Notes: generated by a model not told the origin, from the sequence alone. Shown: positions 16,111 to 23,797, numbered from the stretch's first letter. The stretch: DNA of 59,195 bases from Streptococcus mitis (GCA_018364455.1 JAGZLW010000007.1:1-59195), one strand, 5' to 3'. Program-made: numbers and translations.

Positions 16111-16183
16111 GTCTTTCTCCCTTGGCTACAATATTATAAGCTATTGTACCATAATTTTTTATTTTCATCTAGTTTTCTAGGAT

Positions 16184-17536
16184 TTAGTCAATCCCGATTT
16201 CAGATCGAACTACATCTGCGATAGTATCAACATAGTAGTCCACTTCTTCTGTTGTAGGCGCTTCTGCCATAACACGCAAAAGGGGCTCTGTTCCACTTGG
16301 GCGAACAAGGATACGGCCATTCCCTGCCATTTCTTCTTCCATCTTCTCGATGATAGCCTTGATAGCCGGCACTTCCATAGCCTTTTCCTTCATGGCATTT
16401 TCCACTCGGATATTGACTAATTTTTGTGGATAAATGGTTACTTCTGCTGCCAACTCTGACAAGCTCTTACCAGTTTCCTTCATGATTTTAGTCAATTGGA
16501 CAGCGGATAATTGACCATCACCTGTTGTATTGTAGTCCATCAAGATGACGTGACCAGACTGTTCACCACCAAGGTTGTAGCCTGATTTTCTCATTTCTTC
16601 AACAACGTAACGATCGCCAACTGCAGTTACTGCCTTGTTAATACCTTCACGGTCCAAGGCCTTGTGGAAACCAAGGTTAGACATAACGGTTGTCACAATT
16701 GTATTTTGGGCCAATTGTCCTTTTTCAGAAAGGTATTTCCCAATGATGTACATGATTTTGTCACCATCAACAATCTCACCATTTTCATCAACAGCAATCA
16801 AACGGTCACTGTCTCCGTCAAAGGCCAAACCGATAGCTGATCCGCTTTCTTTGACCACTTCTTGAAGGGCTTCTGGGTGGGTTGAACCAACATTAAGGTT
16901 GATGTTAAGACCATCTGGTGTTTCCCCAATAACAGTTAATTGAGCACCAAAATCTGCAAAGATTTGACGGGCACTGGTAGAAGCTGCTCCATTAGCTGTA
17001 TCCAAGGTAACCTTCATTCCTTCAAGAGGAGTTCCAGTTGAAACAAGGTAGCCTTCATACTTACGCAATCCTTCTGGGTAATCTACTAAGGTTCCCAAGC
17101 CTTCTGCACTTGGACGAGGAAGAGTGTCTTCCGCAGCATCTAGCAAGGCTTCAATTTCTGCTTCTTTTTCATCATCTAGTTTGAAGCCATCCCCACCAAA
17201 GAACTTAATCCCATTATCAAGGGCTGGGTTGTGGCTGGCAGAAATCATGACACCGGCACTTGCTCCCTCTGTTTTGACCAAGTAAGCTACTGCTGGTGTT
17301 GCCAGAACACCTAGTTTGTATACGTGAATCCCTACAGAGAGGAGACCTGCTACCAAGGCCGATTCCAGCATTTCCCCTGAAATACGTGTGTCACGTCCTA
17401 CAAAGACTTTCGGTGCTTCCTTTTCATGTTGGCTGAGAACATAGCCTCCAAAACGTCCTAGTTTAAAGGCCAATTCTGGCGTTAATTCTACGTTAGCTTC
17501 TCCACGGACTCCATCAGTCCCAAAATATTTACCCAT
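16184..17536 (-). CDS. glmM: Phosphoglucosamine mutase
   Basis: The 450-residue alpha-D-phosphohexomutase has the phosphoserine loop SASHNPALDNGIKFF (about residue 100), the metal loop AFDGDSDR (about 240) and the phosphate-binding RPSGTEPLLRV at the C terminus. It converts GlcN-6-P to GlcN-1-P for UDP-GlcNAc and the cell wall. It is last in the cdaA-cdaR-glmM cluster; in related bacteria GlmM binds and inhibits CdaA, linking wall synthesis to c-di-AMP. Confidence 0.97.
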   Translation of the reverse strand: MGKYFGTDGVRGEANVELTPELAFKLGRFGGYVLSQHEKEAPKVFVGRDTRISGEMLESALVAGLLSVGIHVYKLGVLATPAVAYLVKTEGASAGVMISASHNPALDNGIKFFGGDGFKLDDEKEAEIEALLDAAEDTLPRPSAEGLGTLVDYPEGLRKYEGYLVSTGTPLEGMKVTLDTANGAASTSARQIFADFGAQLTVIGETPDGLNINLNVGSTHPEALQEVVKESGSAIGLAFDGDSDRLIAVDENGEIVDGDKIMYIIGKYLSEKGQLAQNTIVTTVMSNLGFHKALDREGINKAVTAVGDRYVVEEMRKSGYNLGGEQSGHVILMDYNTTGDGQLSAVQLTKIMKETGKSLSELAAEVTIYPQKLVNIRVENAMKEKAMEVPAIKAIIEKMEEEMAGNGRILVRPSGTEPLLRVMAEAPTTEEVDYYVDTIADVVRSEIGID

Positions 17537-17560
17537 TTTTATAAAATCCTTTTCCTATTT

Positions 17561-18325
17561 TTAATTCGTTTTTGAACTAGTTGCTTTTGTTGACGAAGAT
17601 GTCTCCGACGAACTGCTTGTGCTTGAACTTGGTGCTACTGGTTTTGTAGTGACCTTCATTGTTGTATCAAACGGAGTGATAACTACTGGTAAGACAACCC
17701 CATTGCGATCGATTGCCTGCAAAGGTACTGAGCCACTGTAATTACCTGTTATGCGTTCGCTGGTTGGTAAAAGCGCAATAACTTTGTCAATCTTAGCTAA
17801 TGTTTCTTGGTCAGTTGTGACCGAAACGCGTTCATTTGACACGGTTACACTATCAAGTTGTAGCTTGGGATCAATCTGGCTTTGGTCAACTTGTGGCACA
17901 ACAATCATCCCATCTCGCTTAACCTTCTTCCCAACTTTCACTGTAATCTTTTGAGGCGTTGCCACAGCGGTCAATCCACTTGGAAGATTTTCAATGTTCA
18001 AAGGAACTTCAATCGTTCCAACACTGGCATCCGTCAAATCAGCAGTTACCTTAAACTTACGAGTACTTTCCTGCATTTCACTGGCCAAGGTCACACGATT
18101 AGCTCCGGTTAATACCACTGAAACTTCTGATGCAAATCCGCTAATGAAATACTGGTCATCATCATAGTGAATATCGATGGGAACATTTGCTATCGTATTG
18201 GTGTAGGTCTCCGATTTGACCTGCCTTGTGGTATTGCTATTTTGAAAGTTGGTCGACGTTGCATAAATGAATAAGACACAAGCAAAAAAGAGAGATGAAA
18301 TGATATATAGACTATTTTTTCTCAT
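17561..18325 (-). CDS. cdaR: YbbR-domain regulator of diadenylate cyclase
   Basis: The 254-residue protein has one N-terminal membrane helix (residues about 5-23) and an extracytoplasmic part with about two YbbR repeats (ANVPIDIHYDDDQYFISGF and the equivalent near 130). A Ser/Thr-rich tail of about 30 residues (SSSTSSSSETSSSTK) follows. CdaR proteins modulate CdaA. Its start overlaps the end of cdaA by 14 bases, so translation is coupled. Confidence 0.93.
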   Translation of the reverse strand: MRKNSLYIISSLFFACVLFIYATSTNFQNSNTTRQVKSETYTNTIANVPIDIHYDDDQYFISGFASEVSVVLTGANRVTLASEMQESTRKFKVTADLTDASVGTIEVPLNIENLPSGLTAVATPQKITVKVGKKVKRDGMIVVPQVDQSQIDPKLQLDSVTVSNERVSVTTDQETLAKIDKVIALLPTSERITGNYSGSVPLQAIDRNGVVLPVVITPFDTTMKVTTKPVAPSSSTSSSSETSSSTKATSSKTN

Positions 18326-19169
18326 ATTTCCAACCTCCTAGCAAACGGTCCTTGAAACTGGCTTTTTCCTCAACAGCTGGCAAAAGAATTGCTCGTAGCT
18401 CTGCTTCAAATTCTTCAATCGTCAAATTATGCTTGAAGACCCCATTGTAGGTAATAGAAATACCACCTGTTTCCTCTGAGACAATGAAGGTCAAGGCATC
18501 AGACACTTCTGATAAACCGATAGCCGCCCGGTGTCTGGTCCCAAATTCCTTGGAAATCCCTGTGCTTTCTGTCAAGGGCAGATAGGCAGAGGTCACTGCA
18601 ATCCGATTTTCTCTGATAATCACAGCACCATCATGTAGGGGAGTGTTGGGAATAAAAATATTGATGAGGAGTTCTGCCGAAATTTTGGCATCCAAGGGAA
18701 TTCCTGTCGCGATGTATTCTTGCAAGGTACGAACTCGTTGAATAGCAACAAGAGCACCAATCTTACGGGGACTCATGTATTCAACTGACTTAACAAAGGC
18801 ACGAATCATTTTCTCTTCTGCACTAATTTGAGTAGTAGAAAAGAAATCTGTCGCCCTTCCCAAGCGTTCCAAACCAGTCCGAATCTCTGGAGAGAAGATA
18901 ACAACCGCAGCAATTACCCCATAGGTAATAATCTGATTAATCAACCAAGAAATCGTTGTTAAACCAAGGATATTGGCCACAACCTGAGCTAATACAAAGA
19001 TCAAGACCCCACGCACCAAAATCATAATCTTGGTGCCAGCTATCGCTTTTGTAAAACGATATAAAATATAGGCCACAATCAAAATATCAAACAGATTGAT
19101 GGCAATACTCCAAGGACTAGAAAACAAGCTAGTCCAATATTGCAGGTTGGATAATTGTTGAAAGTTCAT
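18312..19169 (-). CDS. cdaA: Membrane diadenylate cyclase CdaA
   Basis: The 285-residue protein has three N-terminal membrane helices and a DAC domain with PNTPLHDGAVIIREN and GTRHRAAIGLSE, the catalytic DGA and RHR motifs. It makes c-di-AMP from two ATP; c-di-AMP controls potassium and osmolyte transport in streptococci. The start at 19169 is preferred over 19226 because AGAGAGGAGA stands six bases before it, and an extended -10 TGGTATAAT with its expected transcript start lies within the longer frame. It is first in the cdaA-cdaR-glmM operon. Confidence 0.95.
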   Translation of the reverse strand: MNFQQLSNLQYWTSLFSSPWSIAINLFDILIVAYILYRFTKAIAGTKIMILVRGVLIFVLAQVVANILGLTTISWLINQIITYGVIAAVVIFSPEIRTGLERLGRATDFFSTTQISAEEKMIRAFVKSVEYMSPRKIGALVAIQRVRTLQEYIATGIPLDAKISAELLINIFIPNTPLHDGAVIIRENRIAVTSAYLPLTESTGISKEFGTRHRAAIGLSEVSDALTFIVSEETGGISITYNGVFKHNLTIEEFEAELRAILLPAVEEKASFKDRLLGGWKYEKK

Positions 19170-19306
19170 CTGCTGTCTCCTCTCTGTCCAAACACGTTCC
19201 TCTCTATTATACCATTTTTCTGGCATTTTTTTCCCTATCCTACTTCATTTTAAATTAAGGAAAAATATGATAAAATAAACTGACTAGAAAAAACAAAGGA
19301 GAAACC

Positions 19307-20275
19307 ATGTCCCAACTCTATGATATCACTATTGTAGGTGGTGGTCCTGTCGGTCTTTTTGCGGCCTTCTATGCCCACCTACGCCAAGCTAACGTTCAAA
19401 TCATCGACTCCCTTCCCCAACTAGGTGGACAGCCTGCTATTCTCTACCCTGAAAAGGAAATCCTAGACGTACCAGGTTTCCCAAACCTAACTGGAGAAGA
19501 GTTGACCAACCGCTTGATTGAACAGTTAAACGGCTTTGATACCCCTATTCATCTCAATGAAACGGTTCTTGAGATTGAAAAACAAGAAGAAGGCTTTGCC
19601 ATTACCACTTCTAAAGGAAGTCACCTGTCTAAAACTGTTATCATCGCTATGGGTGGCGGTGCCTTTAAACCACGTCCGCTGGAACTAGAAGGCGTTGAGG
19701 GCTATGAAAATATCCACTACCACGTTTCCAACATCCAGCAATATGCTGGGAAGAAAGTGACAATTCTTGGTGGAGGAGACTCAGCTGTAGATTGGGCTTT
19801 GGCTTTTGAAAAAATCGCACCAACTACCCTTGTCCACCGCAGAGATAATTTCCGCGCCTTGGAGCACAGTGTCCAAGCCTTGCAGGAATCATCTGTAACC
19901 ATCAAGACACCATTCGTCCCTAGCAAACTCCTTGGAGATAGAAAAACGCTCGATAAACTTGAAATCACAAAAGTTAAATCTGATGAAACAGAAACGATTG
20001 ACCTAGACCACCTCTTTGTCAACTATGGTTTCAAATCTTCTGTCGGTAACCTCAAAAACTGGGGTCTGGACCTCAATCGTCACAAGATTATTGTCAACAG
20101 CAAGCAAGAATCTAGCCAATCAGGTATCTATGCTATCGGAGACTGCTGCTACTATGACGGAAAAATTGACCTGATTGCGACAGGCCTCGGAGAAGCTCCA
20201 ACCGCTGTCAACAATGCCATCAACTACATTGACCCTGAGCAAAAAGTGCAGCCAAAACACTCAACCAGTTTATAA
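19307..20275 (+). CDS. Thioredoxin-reductase-like ferredoxin/flavodoxin-NADP reductase
   Basis: The 322-residue flavoprotein has two Rossmann motifs, GGGPVGLFAAF (about residue 11, FAD) and GGGDSAVDWAL (about 157, NADPH), and the FAD-binding end YAIGDCCYYDG. It lacks the CxxC redox pair of thioredoxin reductase, which places it with the YumC/FNR2 group transferring electrons from NADPH to ferredoxin or flavodoxin. The AAAGGAG site fixes the start. It is a single gene closed by the hairpin at 20278-20312. Confidence 0.93.
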   Translation: MSQLYDITIVGGGPVGLFAAFYAHLRQANVQIIDSLPQLGGQPAILYPEKEILDVPGFPNLTGEELTNRLIEQLNGFDTPIHLNETVLEIEKQEEGFAITTSKGSHLSKTVIIAMGGGAFKPRPLELEGVEGYENIHYHVSNIQQYAGKKVTILGGGDSAVDWALAFEKIAPTTLVHRRDNFRALEHSVQALQESSVTIKTPFVPSKLLGDRKTLDKLEITKVKSDETETIDLDHLFVNYGFKSSVGNLKNWGLDLNRHKIIVNSKQESSQSGIYAIGDCCYYDGKIDLIATGLGEAPTAVNNAINYIDPEQKVQPKHSTSL

Positions 20276-20277
20276 AA

Positions 20278-20312
20278 AAGAACCACGAGTCACATAGGAT
20301 TCGTGGTTTTAA
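20278..20312 (+). terminator. Terminator of the FNR-like gene
   Basis: CCACGAGTC and its near complement GATTCGTGG flank a short loop, with a T-rich tail (TTTTAAAA). Confidence 0.75.
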
Positions 20313-20400
20313 AATGAACTACACCTCAAAAGTTAGACAGAAATACATCTAACTTCTGATATGCAGCCCACCTTCTCTTTGCTCTTGTTTGAATAAGAAA
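20313..20400. mobile_element. Possible remnant of an IS end
   Basis: TGAACTACACCTCAAAAG followed by TTAGACAG looks like the terminal sequence of IS3/IS150-type elements, and AAGTTAGA...TCTAACTT makes an inverted repeat. No transposase frame or opposite end is seen. The rest of 20276-20578 is AT-rich; a minus-strand TATAAT with a 34-codon frame was seen but not accepted as a gene. Confidence 0.3.
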
Positions 20401-20532
20401 TTTTTTGAAGAATCATTAGATTATACAAAGTATTCATATCAGCCTTTTAAAGCTATATAAAAACTCTCCAACTATTCTATTATACCATATAAAAAAATAA
20501 ATAAATAGACTTGTTTTTTTCTTTTTTTGACG

Positions 20533-20558
20533 TATACTAATAATAGAAAGCGCTTTAA
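20533..20558 (+). promoter_or_regulatory. Promoter -10 with overlapping cre (CcpA) site
   Basis: TATACT (20533-20538) is followed at once by TAGAAAGCGCTTTAA (20544-20558), whose core AAAGCGCTTT is a perfect palindrome and fits the catabolite response element. A cre just downstream of the -10 normally gives CcpA repression in the presence of glucose. Confidence 0.65.
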
Positions 20559-20578
20559 ATAAAATAAAAGGAGGTTTT

Positions 20579-20794
20579 ATGAGGAAAGTAAATAAGGACA
20601 TTTTATTCTTAACTGGAATCATAGTTTTATGTTTTGGTTTTTTATTATTTCACATCAACCCCTATTATGCCGAACCCTATGCGACACTGAAAGAAAGAAT
20701 AAATTTATTCTTTTGGCAACTATATTGGAGACCTGTAGGAACTCTCAGTATTATTTCGGGTTGCATTATAACTTTCAAAGGATTGAAAAAATAA
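20579..20794 (+). CDS. Small membrane protein, unknown
   Basis: The 71-residue protein follows a strong AAGGAGG site. Two hydrophobic helices (residues about 9-25 and 52-68) are separated by a segment rich in aromatic residues (INLFFWQLYWRP), so it is probably a two-pass membrane protein with both ends basic and cytoplasmic. It is first in a two-gene unit with the exported protein 10 bases downstream and lies behind a cre site. It could be an immunity, export or anchoring partner of that protein, but this is only a guess from position. I do not recognise the family. Confidence 0.7.
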   Translation: MRKVNKDILFLTGIIVLCFGFLLFHINPYYAEPYATLKERINLFFWQLYWRPVGTLSIISGCIITFKGLKK

Positions 20795-20804
20795 TCTTTT
20801 ACTC

Positions 20805-21398
20805 ATGAAGAAAAAATTTGTTATGATTAAACTGAAACTATTGTTTTTCTCTCTACTATCAAGTCTATTATTCTTAGTCACAACATCTACGGTTTTTGCT
20901 GATGTCTATCCTGGTACAAATTATGAAATTGTATCTAATCGTATTGTAAAAGATATCAACACAGGAGAGTTATTGTCATTTTATACAACTGAACTTAGAG
21001 ACGCCTATTTAGAGTCTAAATCTACGTATCAGACTCGTTCTAATGCAACTGGTGTTGCAGACTATAGAACTAAATACTCTCACTCTTACAAGAAAAGCAC
21101 CACATCAGGTCCTGTAAGTTCAACTGCCTATGGTGGAAAAGCTGGAGCTACTCTGACTGTAGGTGCAGGTGTTAGCTTTTCTGCTCCGGAGTCTGGAGCT
21201 GGACTTAGTTTAAATCACTCAGTCTCCCATAACGTACCACCCTACACTTATGGTTATATTAGACTAAAAGCATCTTACACAGTAAACGTTCGTAAACTAG
21301 AAGTTAGATACTTAGGCACCAACAAATGGGTTCCAGCTGGTGAAACCTCTACTATATCGAATGTTAGCGTTTGGAGCGAACTGGTCACTTGGAAATAA
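20805..21398 (+). CDS. Exported protein of unknown function
   Basis: The 197-residue protein has a signal peptide (basic start, hydrophobic run LLFFSLLSSLLFLVTTSTVFA, likely cut after VFA-D). No lipobox or sortase motif is present, so it is probably secreted. The mature part has a Ser/Thr/Tyr-rich stretch, a glycine-rich GGKAGATLTVGAGVSF region, GAGLSLNHSVSHNVPPYTYG and a beta-rich end VSVWSELVTWK. No cysteine is present. The ribosome site is poor for either ATG (20805 or 20823), suggesting translational coupling to the small membrane gene. The pair is under a likely CcpA site next to an IS trace and the toxin locus. It is not a family I can name; a bacteriocin-like or surface role is possible but unsupported. 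Confidence 0.7.
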   Translation: MKKKFVMIKLKLLFFSLLSSLLFLVTTSTVFADVYPGTNYEIVSNRIVKDINTGELLSFYTTELRDAYLESKSTYQTRSNATGVADYRTKYSHSYKKSTTSGPVSSTAYGGKAGATLTVGAGVSFSAPESGAGLSLNHSVSHNVPPYTYGYIRLKASYTVNVRKLEVRYLGTNKWVPAGETSTISNVSVWSELVTWK

Positions 21399-21430
21399 CT
21401 CATTAGAGACTGGGTAAAAACTCAATTTCA

Positions 21431-21507
21431 GGAGAAAATGAAATAAATTTTCTCACAATAAAACGCATAGTATCACGGTTTTCAATATCTGATATTATGC
21501 GTTTTTG
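21431..21507 (+). terminator. Terminator of the two-gene exported-protein unit
   Basis: Two hairpins follow the stop: GAGAAAAT/ATTTTCTC (about 21432-21454), then the longer AAAACGCATA/TATGCGTTTT (about 21460-21503) with a T run. The second looks like the working terminator and isolates the next locus. Confidence 0.75.
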
Positions 21508-21584
21508 ATTTTAAAGAGCTAAATTTCTTAACTTAATGACATTGCTTTTTGCCTTTCCCCTTCTTTTTCAAAAAGCAAAAATGT

Positions 21585-21615
21585 CCTATCAAATTGATAG
21601 AGCATGTGATATAAT
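21585..21615 (+). promoter_or_regulatory. Promoter of toxin RNA I
   Basis: The extended -10 TGTGATATAAT has TATAAT at 21610-21615. The stretch AGAGCATGTGATATAAT is almost identical to the antisense RNA promoter on the other strand (AGAGCATGTGAGATAAT). No good -35 is needed with TGn. Confidence 0.75.
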
Positions 21616-21659
21616 AACGACGGCACTAACAATACGCCTTGGAAAAGGAGGTATTACAG

Positions 21660-21755
21660 ATACTAGAACTTCTCAAAATAGTACTTATCGCAGTCATCGA
21701 AAGTATCATCTCATGGCTGGTGACTCGTTGGCTAGTCGATCACTTCGACAAGTAA
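21660..21755 (+). CDS. Fst-like membrane toxin peptide, apparent AUA start
   Basis: A 31-codon frame encodes (I/M)LELLKIVLIAVIESIIS followed by WLVTRWLVDHFDK: one hydrophobic helix, Trp at the interface and a short charged tail, as in Fst, PepA1 and related type I toxins. AAAGGAGG (21644-21651) stands eight bases before ATA at 21660, the expected place of the start codon. No ATG or GTG lies at that place. An in-frame TTG at 21639 would give 38 residues but has no ribosome site. The simplest reading is an ATG-to-ATA change that lowers or abolishes toxin synthesis, or genuine weak AUA initiation. The first codons lie in the direct repeat recognised by the antisense RNA. It is too short for ordinary gene callers. 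Confidence 0.65.
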   Translation: MLELLKIVLIAVIESIISWLVTRWLVDHFDK

Positions 21756-21852
21756 CCTTCCTGGTTAGTGCTATCTAACCCAGAAAAAAATCCCCTCGGT
21801 ATTGCAGTACCGAGGGGATTTCTGTTAGCACTAAAATGCTAGAACTTCTCAA
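21663..21852. repeat. Direct repeats of the toxin-antitoxin locus
   Basis: CTAGAACTTCTCAA occurs at 21663-21676 (toxin codons 2-6) and at 21839-21852 (5' end of the antisense RNA gene). GCACTAA occurs at 21623-21629 and 21828-21834. Because the antitoxin is transcribed the other way, the second copies give an RNA complementary to the first, on both sides of the toxin ribosome site. Confidence 0.8.
21784..21823. terminator. Bidirectional terminator shared by RNA I and RNA II
   Basis: A strong stem of ATCCCCTCGGTA against TACCGAGGGGAT has a six-base loop (TTGCAG), an A run on the left and T-rich sequence on the right. It can end RNA I, RNA II and probably the whiA operon. Shared terminators give par-type RNAs complementary loops for first contact. 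Confidence 0.9.
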
Positions 21853-21855
21853 TTC
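21784..21855 (-). ncRNA. RNA II, predicted antisense antitoxin
   Basis: A promoter with TTGACA (complement of 21886-21891), an 18-base spacer and TGAGATAAT (GATAAT complement of 21862-21867) would start an RNA near 21855 that ends at the shared terminator, about 70 bases. Its 5' half is complementary to toxin codons 2-6 and to the RNA I 5' end through the direct repeats. The size and logic match par RNA II (about 65 bases). Confidence 0.7.
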
Positions 21856-21861
21856 CTCTTT

Positions 21862-21891
21862 ATTATCTCACATGCTCTGTTCAATTGTCAA
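21862..21891 (-). promoter_or_regulatory. Promoter of antitoxin RNA II
   Basis: A consensus TTGACA -35 and an extended TGnGATAAT -10 make it the strongest promoter in this stretch. It starts about 20 bases after the whiA stop codon. The -10 region copies that of RNA I on the opposite strand. Confidence 0.8.
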
Positions 21892-21911
21892 GAAAGAGGT
21901 GTTTTATATCT

Positions 21912-22823
21912 TTATAACTCATCGGCTAATTTATTTATCTTTCTGAGTCTGTGGTTGACACCACTTTTGGTCAGAGGGGTACTGAGGCTATCTGCCAACT
22001 GTTGGATAGAGTAGTCTGGGTGCTGAATCCGCAGTTGCGCTACCTCCTGCAAATCCACTGGCAGATTTTCTAAGCCCATGATATCTTTGATTTTACTGAT
22101 ATTGTTGATAGTCTTTATGCTGGCAGAAACTGTCCGAGCGATATTAGCTGTCTCCGCATTATTGGCTCGATTGAGGTCGTTACGGGTTTCTCGCAAAATC
22201 TTAACTCGCTCAAAATCATCACGCGCCTTCATAGCTCCGATTACTATCAAGAAGTCCATAATATCTTCGGCTCGCTGGAGGTAGGTCACAGCTCCCTTCT
22301 TGCGCTCAAGCACCTTGGCATCCAGTAAAAACTGCTGGAGAAGAGAGGCAATCCCTTGCGCGTGGTCCAGATAAACAGAACTGATTTCCAACTGATACTT
22401 GCCTGACTCAGGGTCACGAATGCTTCCATTTGCCAAGAAAGCACCACAGAGATAGGCACGGCCTGCTTCCTCGTCTGATAAAATCTCCTCGTCAATATCT
22501 GTTTCCAGACCAAAAAAGGAGTCTGCCAAGTGCAAATCACTCAGCAGGTCCTGCACCTTTTCATCTGTAAAAACGGTATAGACCCGATTCTTACGAAGAT
22601 TGCTTCTCTGATGGTGTCGGATTTCCGATTTGATTTCGTAGAAATGAAGAAAGGACTCATAGAGGTGACGAGCCAGTTTGGCATTTTCTGTCACGACGGA
22701 CAAGGTCAAGCCCGAAGTTGAGAGGCCGATACTGCCAGACATCTTGATAATGGCAGATAATTCATGCCGGCTTAGATGGTGCTGACCTAGGATTTCTTCT
22801 TTAACTGCTACTGTGAAACTCAT
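21912..22823 (-). CDS. whiA: WhiA-type DNA-binding protein
   Basis: The 303-residue protein has the LAGLIDADG-derived N-terminal domain (GAFLANGSIRDPESGKYQLEI) and a C-terminal helix-turn-helix (RIQHPDYSIQQLADSLSTPLTKSG). WhiA is conserved in Gram-positives and affects division and chromosome segregation in Bacillus. It is last in the rapZ-yvcK-whiA operon, overlapping yvcK by four bases. No terminator of its own is visible before the antitoxin promoter. Confidence 0.95.
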   Translation of the reverse strand: MSFTVAVKEEILGQHHLSRHELSAIIKMSGSIGLSTSGLTLSVVTENAKLARHLYESFLHFYEIKSEIRHHQRSNLRKNRVYTVFTDEKVQDLLSDLHLADSFFGLETDIDEEILSDEEAGRAYLCGAFLANGSIRDPESGKYQLEISSVYLDHAQGIASLLQQFLLDAKVLERKKGAVTYLQRAEDIMDFLIVIGAMKARDDFERVKILRETRNDLNRANNAETANIARTVSASIKTINNISKIKDIMGLENLPVDLQEVAQLRIQHPDYSIQQLADSLSTPLTKSGVNHRLRKINKLADEL

Positions 22824-23797
22824 TTTCTCACCTGTATAATCCGCATCAATTCATCCACAATCAAATCCCCATCGTGGAAGGCGCCTCCATTTTCCAGACG
22901 AAGGAAGTTGGATGAAATCACGCGCGGAACCTGCTTACAAAGATCAGCAAAATCATGTTCCACCTGCACCAAGTATTCATCAAACCGGTTGGAATTCATG
23001 TATTCCTGAGGCACTTTTTCGATATTCACCAAGACAGTATCGATAAAAGGTCGGCCAAGGTGGCGATGCAAGACCTCCACGTGGTCACTATCTGTAAAGT
23101 GTTCCGTCTCCCCACGTTGGGTCATGATATTGCAGACATAGGCGATTTCTGCCTTGGTTTCCAAAAGCGCCTGCCCGATTTCCTTAATCACGATATTGGG
23201 CAAAATCGAGGTAAAGAGGGAACCAGGTCCAAGGACAATCATGTCACTTTCAAGAATGGTCTGCACTACTCGACGGCTAGCCATAGGTGTATCATCGTTG
23301 AGGGTATTGGTCACATAGACCTGGTCAATCATGCCTGGATGGTCTGCAATATGGCTCTCTCCAGCCACTTCTGTCCCATCCTGAAAGACTGCGTGCAGAG
23401 TCAAGGGATGGTCACTGGAAGGATAAATCTTGCCAGTTGTATGGAAAAATTTGCTCAGCAACTGCATGGCATTATAGGTCGAACCCTGCATTTCTGACAG
23501 GCCAGCGATAATGAGATTGCCCAATGGATGGCCAGCAAAGGCTCCAGCATCTTCAGAAAAGCGATACTGAAAGACTTTCTCATAAAACTTAGGCATATCC
23601 GACATAGCCACAAGGACATTGCGAAGATCACCTGGCGGTGTCAATTGTTGCATATTTTTTCGGAGTTCACCTGATGAACCACCGTCATCCGCCACCGTTA
23701 CGATAGCAGCGATTTCCACATCTTTTTCCCGCAGACTTTTTAGAATGACGGGGATCCCAGTCCCTCCACCAATCACCGTTATCTTTGGTTTTCTCAT
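22820..23797 (-). CDS. yvcK: YvcK/CofD-family gluconeogenesis and morphology factor
   Basis: The 325-residue protein has the nucleotide-binding start GGGTGIPVILKSLRE and ADDGGSSGELR, with PPGDLRNVL and HPLGNLIIAGL typical of the UDP-sugar-binding YvcK group. In Bacillus YvcK supports cell shape and gluconeogenic growth, and in pneumococcus it localises to the division site. It overlaps rapZ and whiA by four bases each, making a coupled operon. Confidence 0.95.
   Translation of the reverse strand: MRKPKITVIGGGTGIPVILKSLREKDVEIAAIVTVADDGGSSGELRKNMQQLTPPGDLRNVLVAMSDMPKFYEKVFQYRFSEDAGAFAGHPLGNLIIAGLSEMQGSTYNAMQLLSKFFHTTGKIYPSSDHPLTLHAVFQDGTEVAGESHIADHPGMIDQVYVTNTLNDDTPMASRRVVQTILESDMIVLGPGSLFTSILPNIVIKEIGQALLETKAEIAYVCNIMTQRGETEHFTDSDHVEVLHRHLGRPFIDTVLVNIEKVPQEYMNSNRFDEYLVQVEHDFADLCKQVPRVISSNFLRLENGGAFHDGDLIVDELMRIIQVRK

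Larger units (their letters stand above)
21622..21826 (+). ncRNA. RNA I of a par/Fst-like type I toxin-antitoxin locus
   Basis: The predicted transcript of about 205 bases begins near 21622 and ends at the hairpin 21784-21823. Its 5' end carries GCACTAAC (21623-21630), which can pair perfectly with GTTAGTGC (21764-21771) near the 3' end, a long-range helix of the type used by type I toxin mRNAs to delay translation. The size and plan match RNA I of the enterococcal par locus. Confidence 0.7.

Noticed and set aside
20434..20622. 62-codon minus-strand frame, and a 34-codon frame starting near 20424
   Set aside because: The first runs backwards over the cre site and ribosome site of a well-supported gene. 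The second is short, AT-rich and enters the IS-like scar.
21536..21778. 80-codon plus-strand frame over the toxin locus
   Set aside because: It starts before the toxin promoter and runs through it in a different frame from the membrane peptide; there is no ribosome site.
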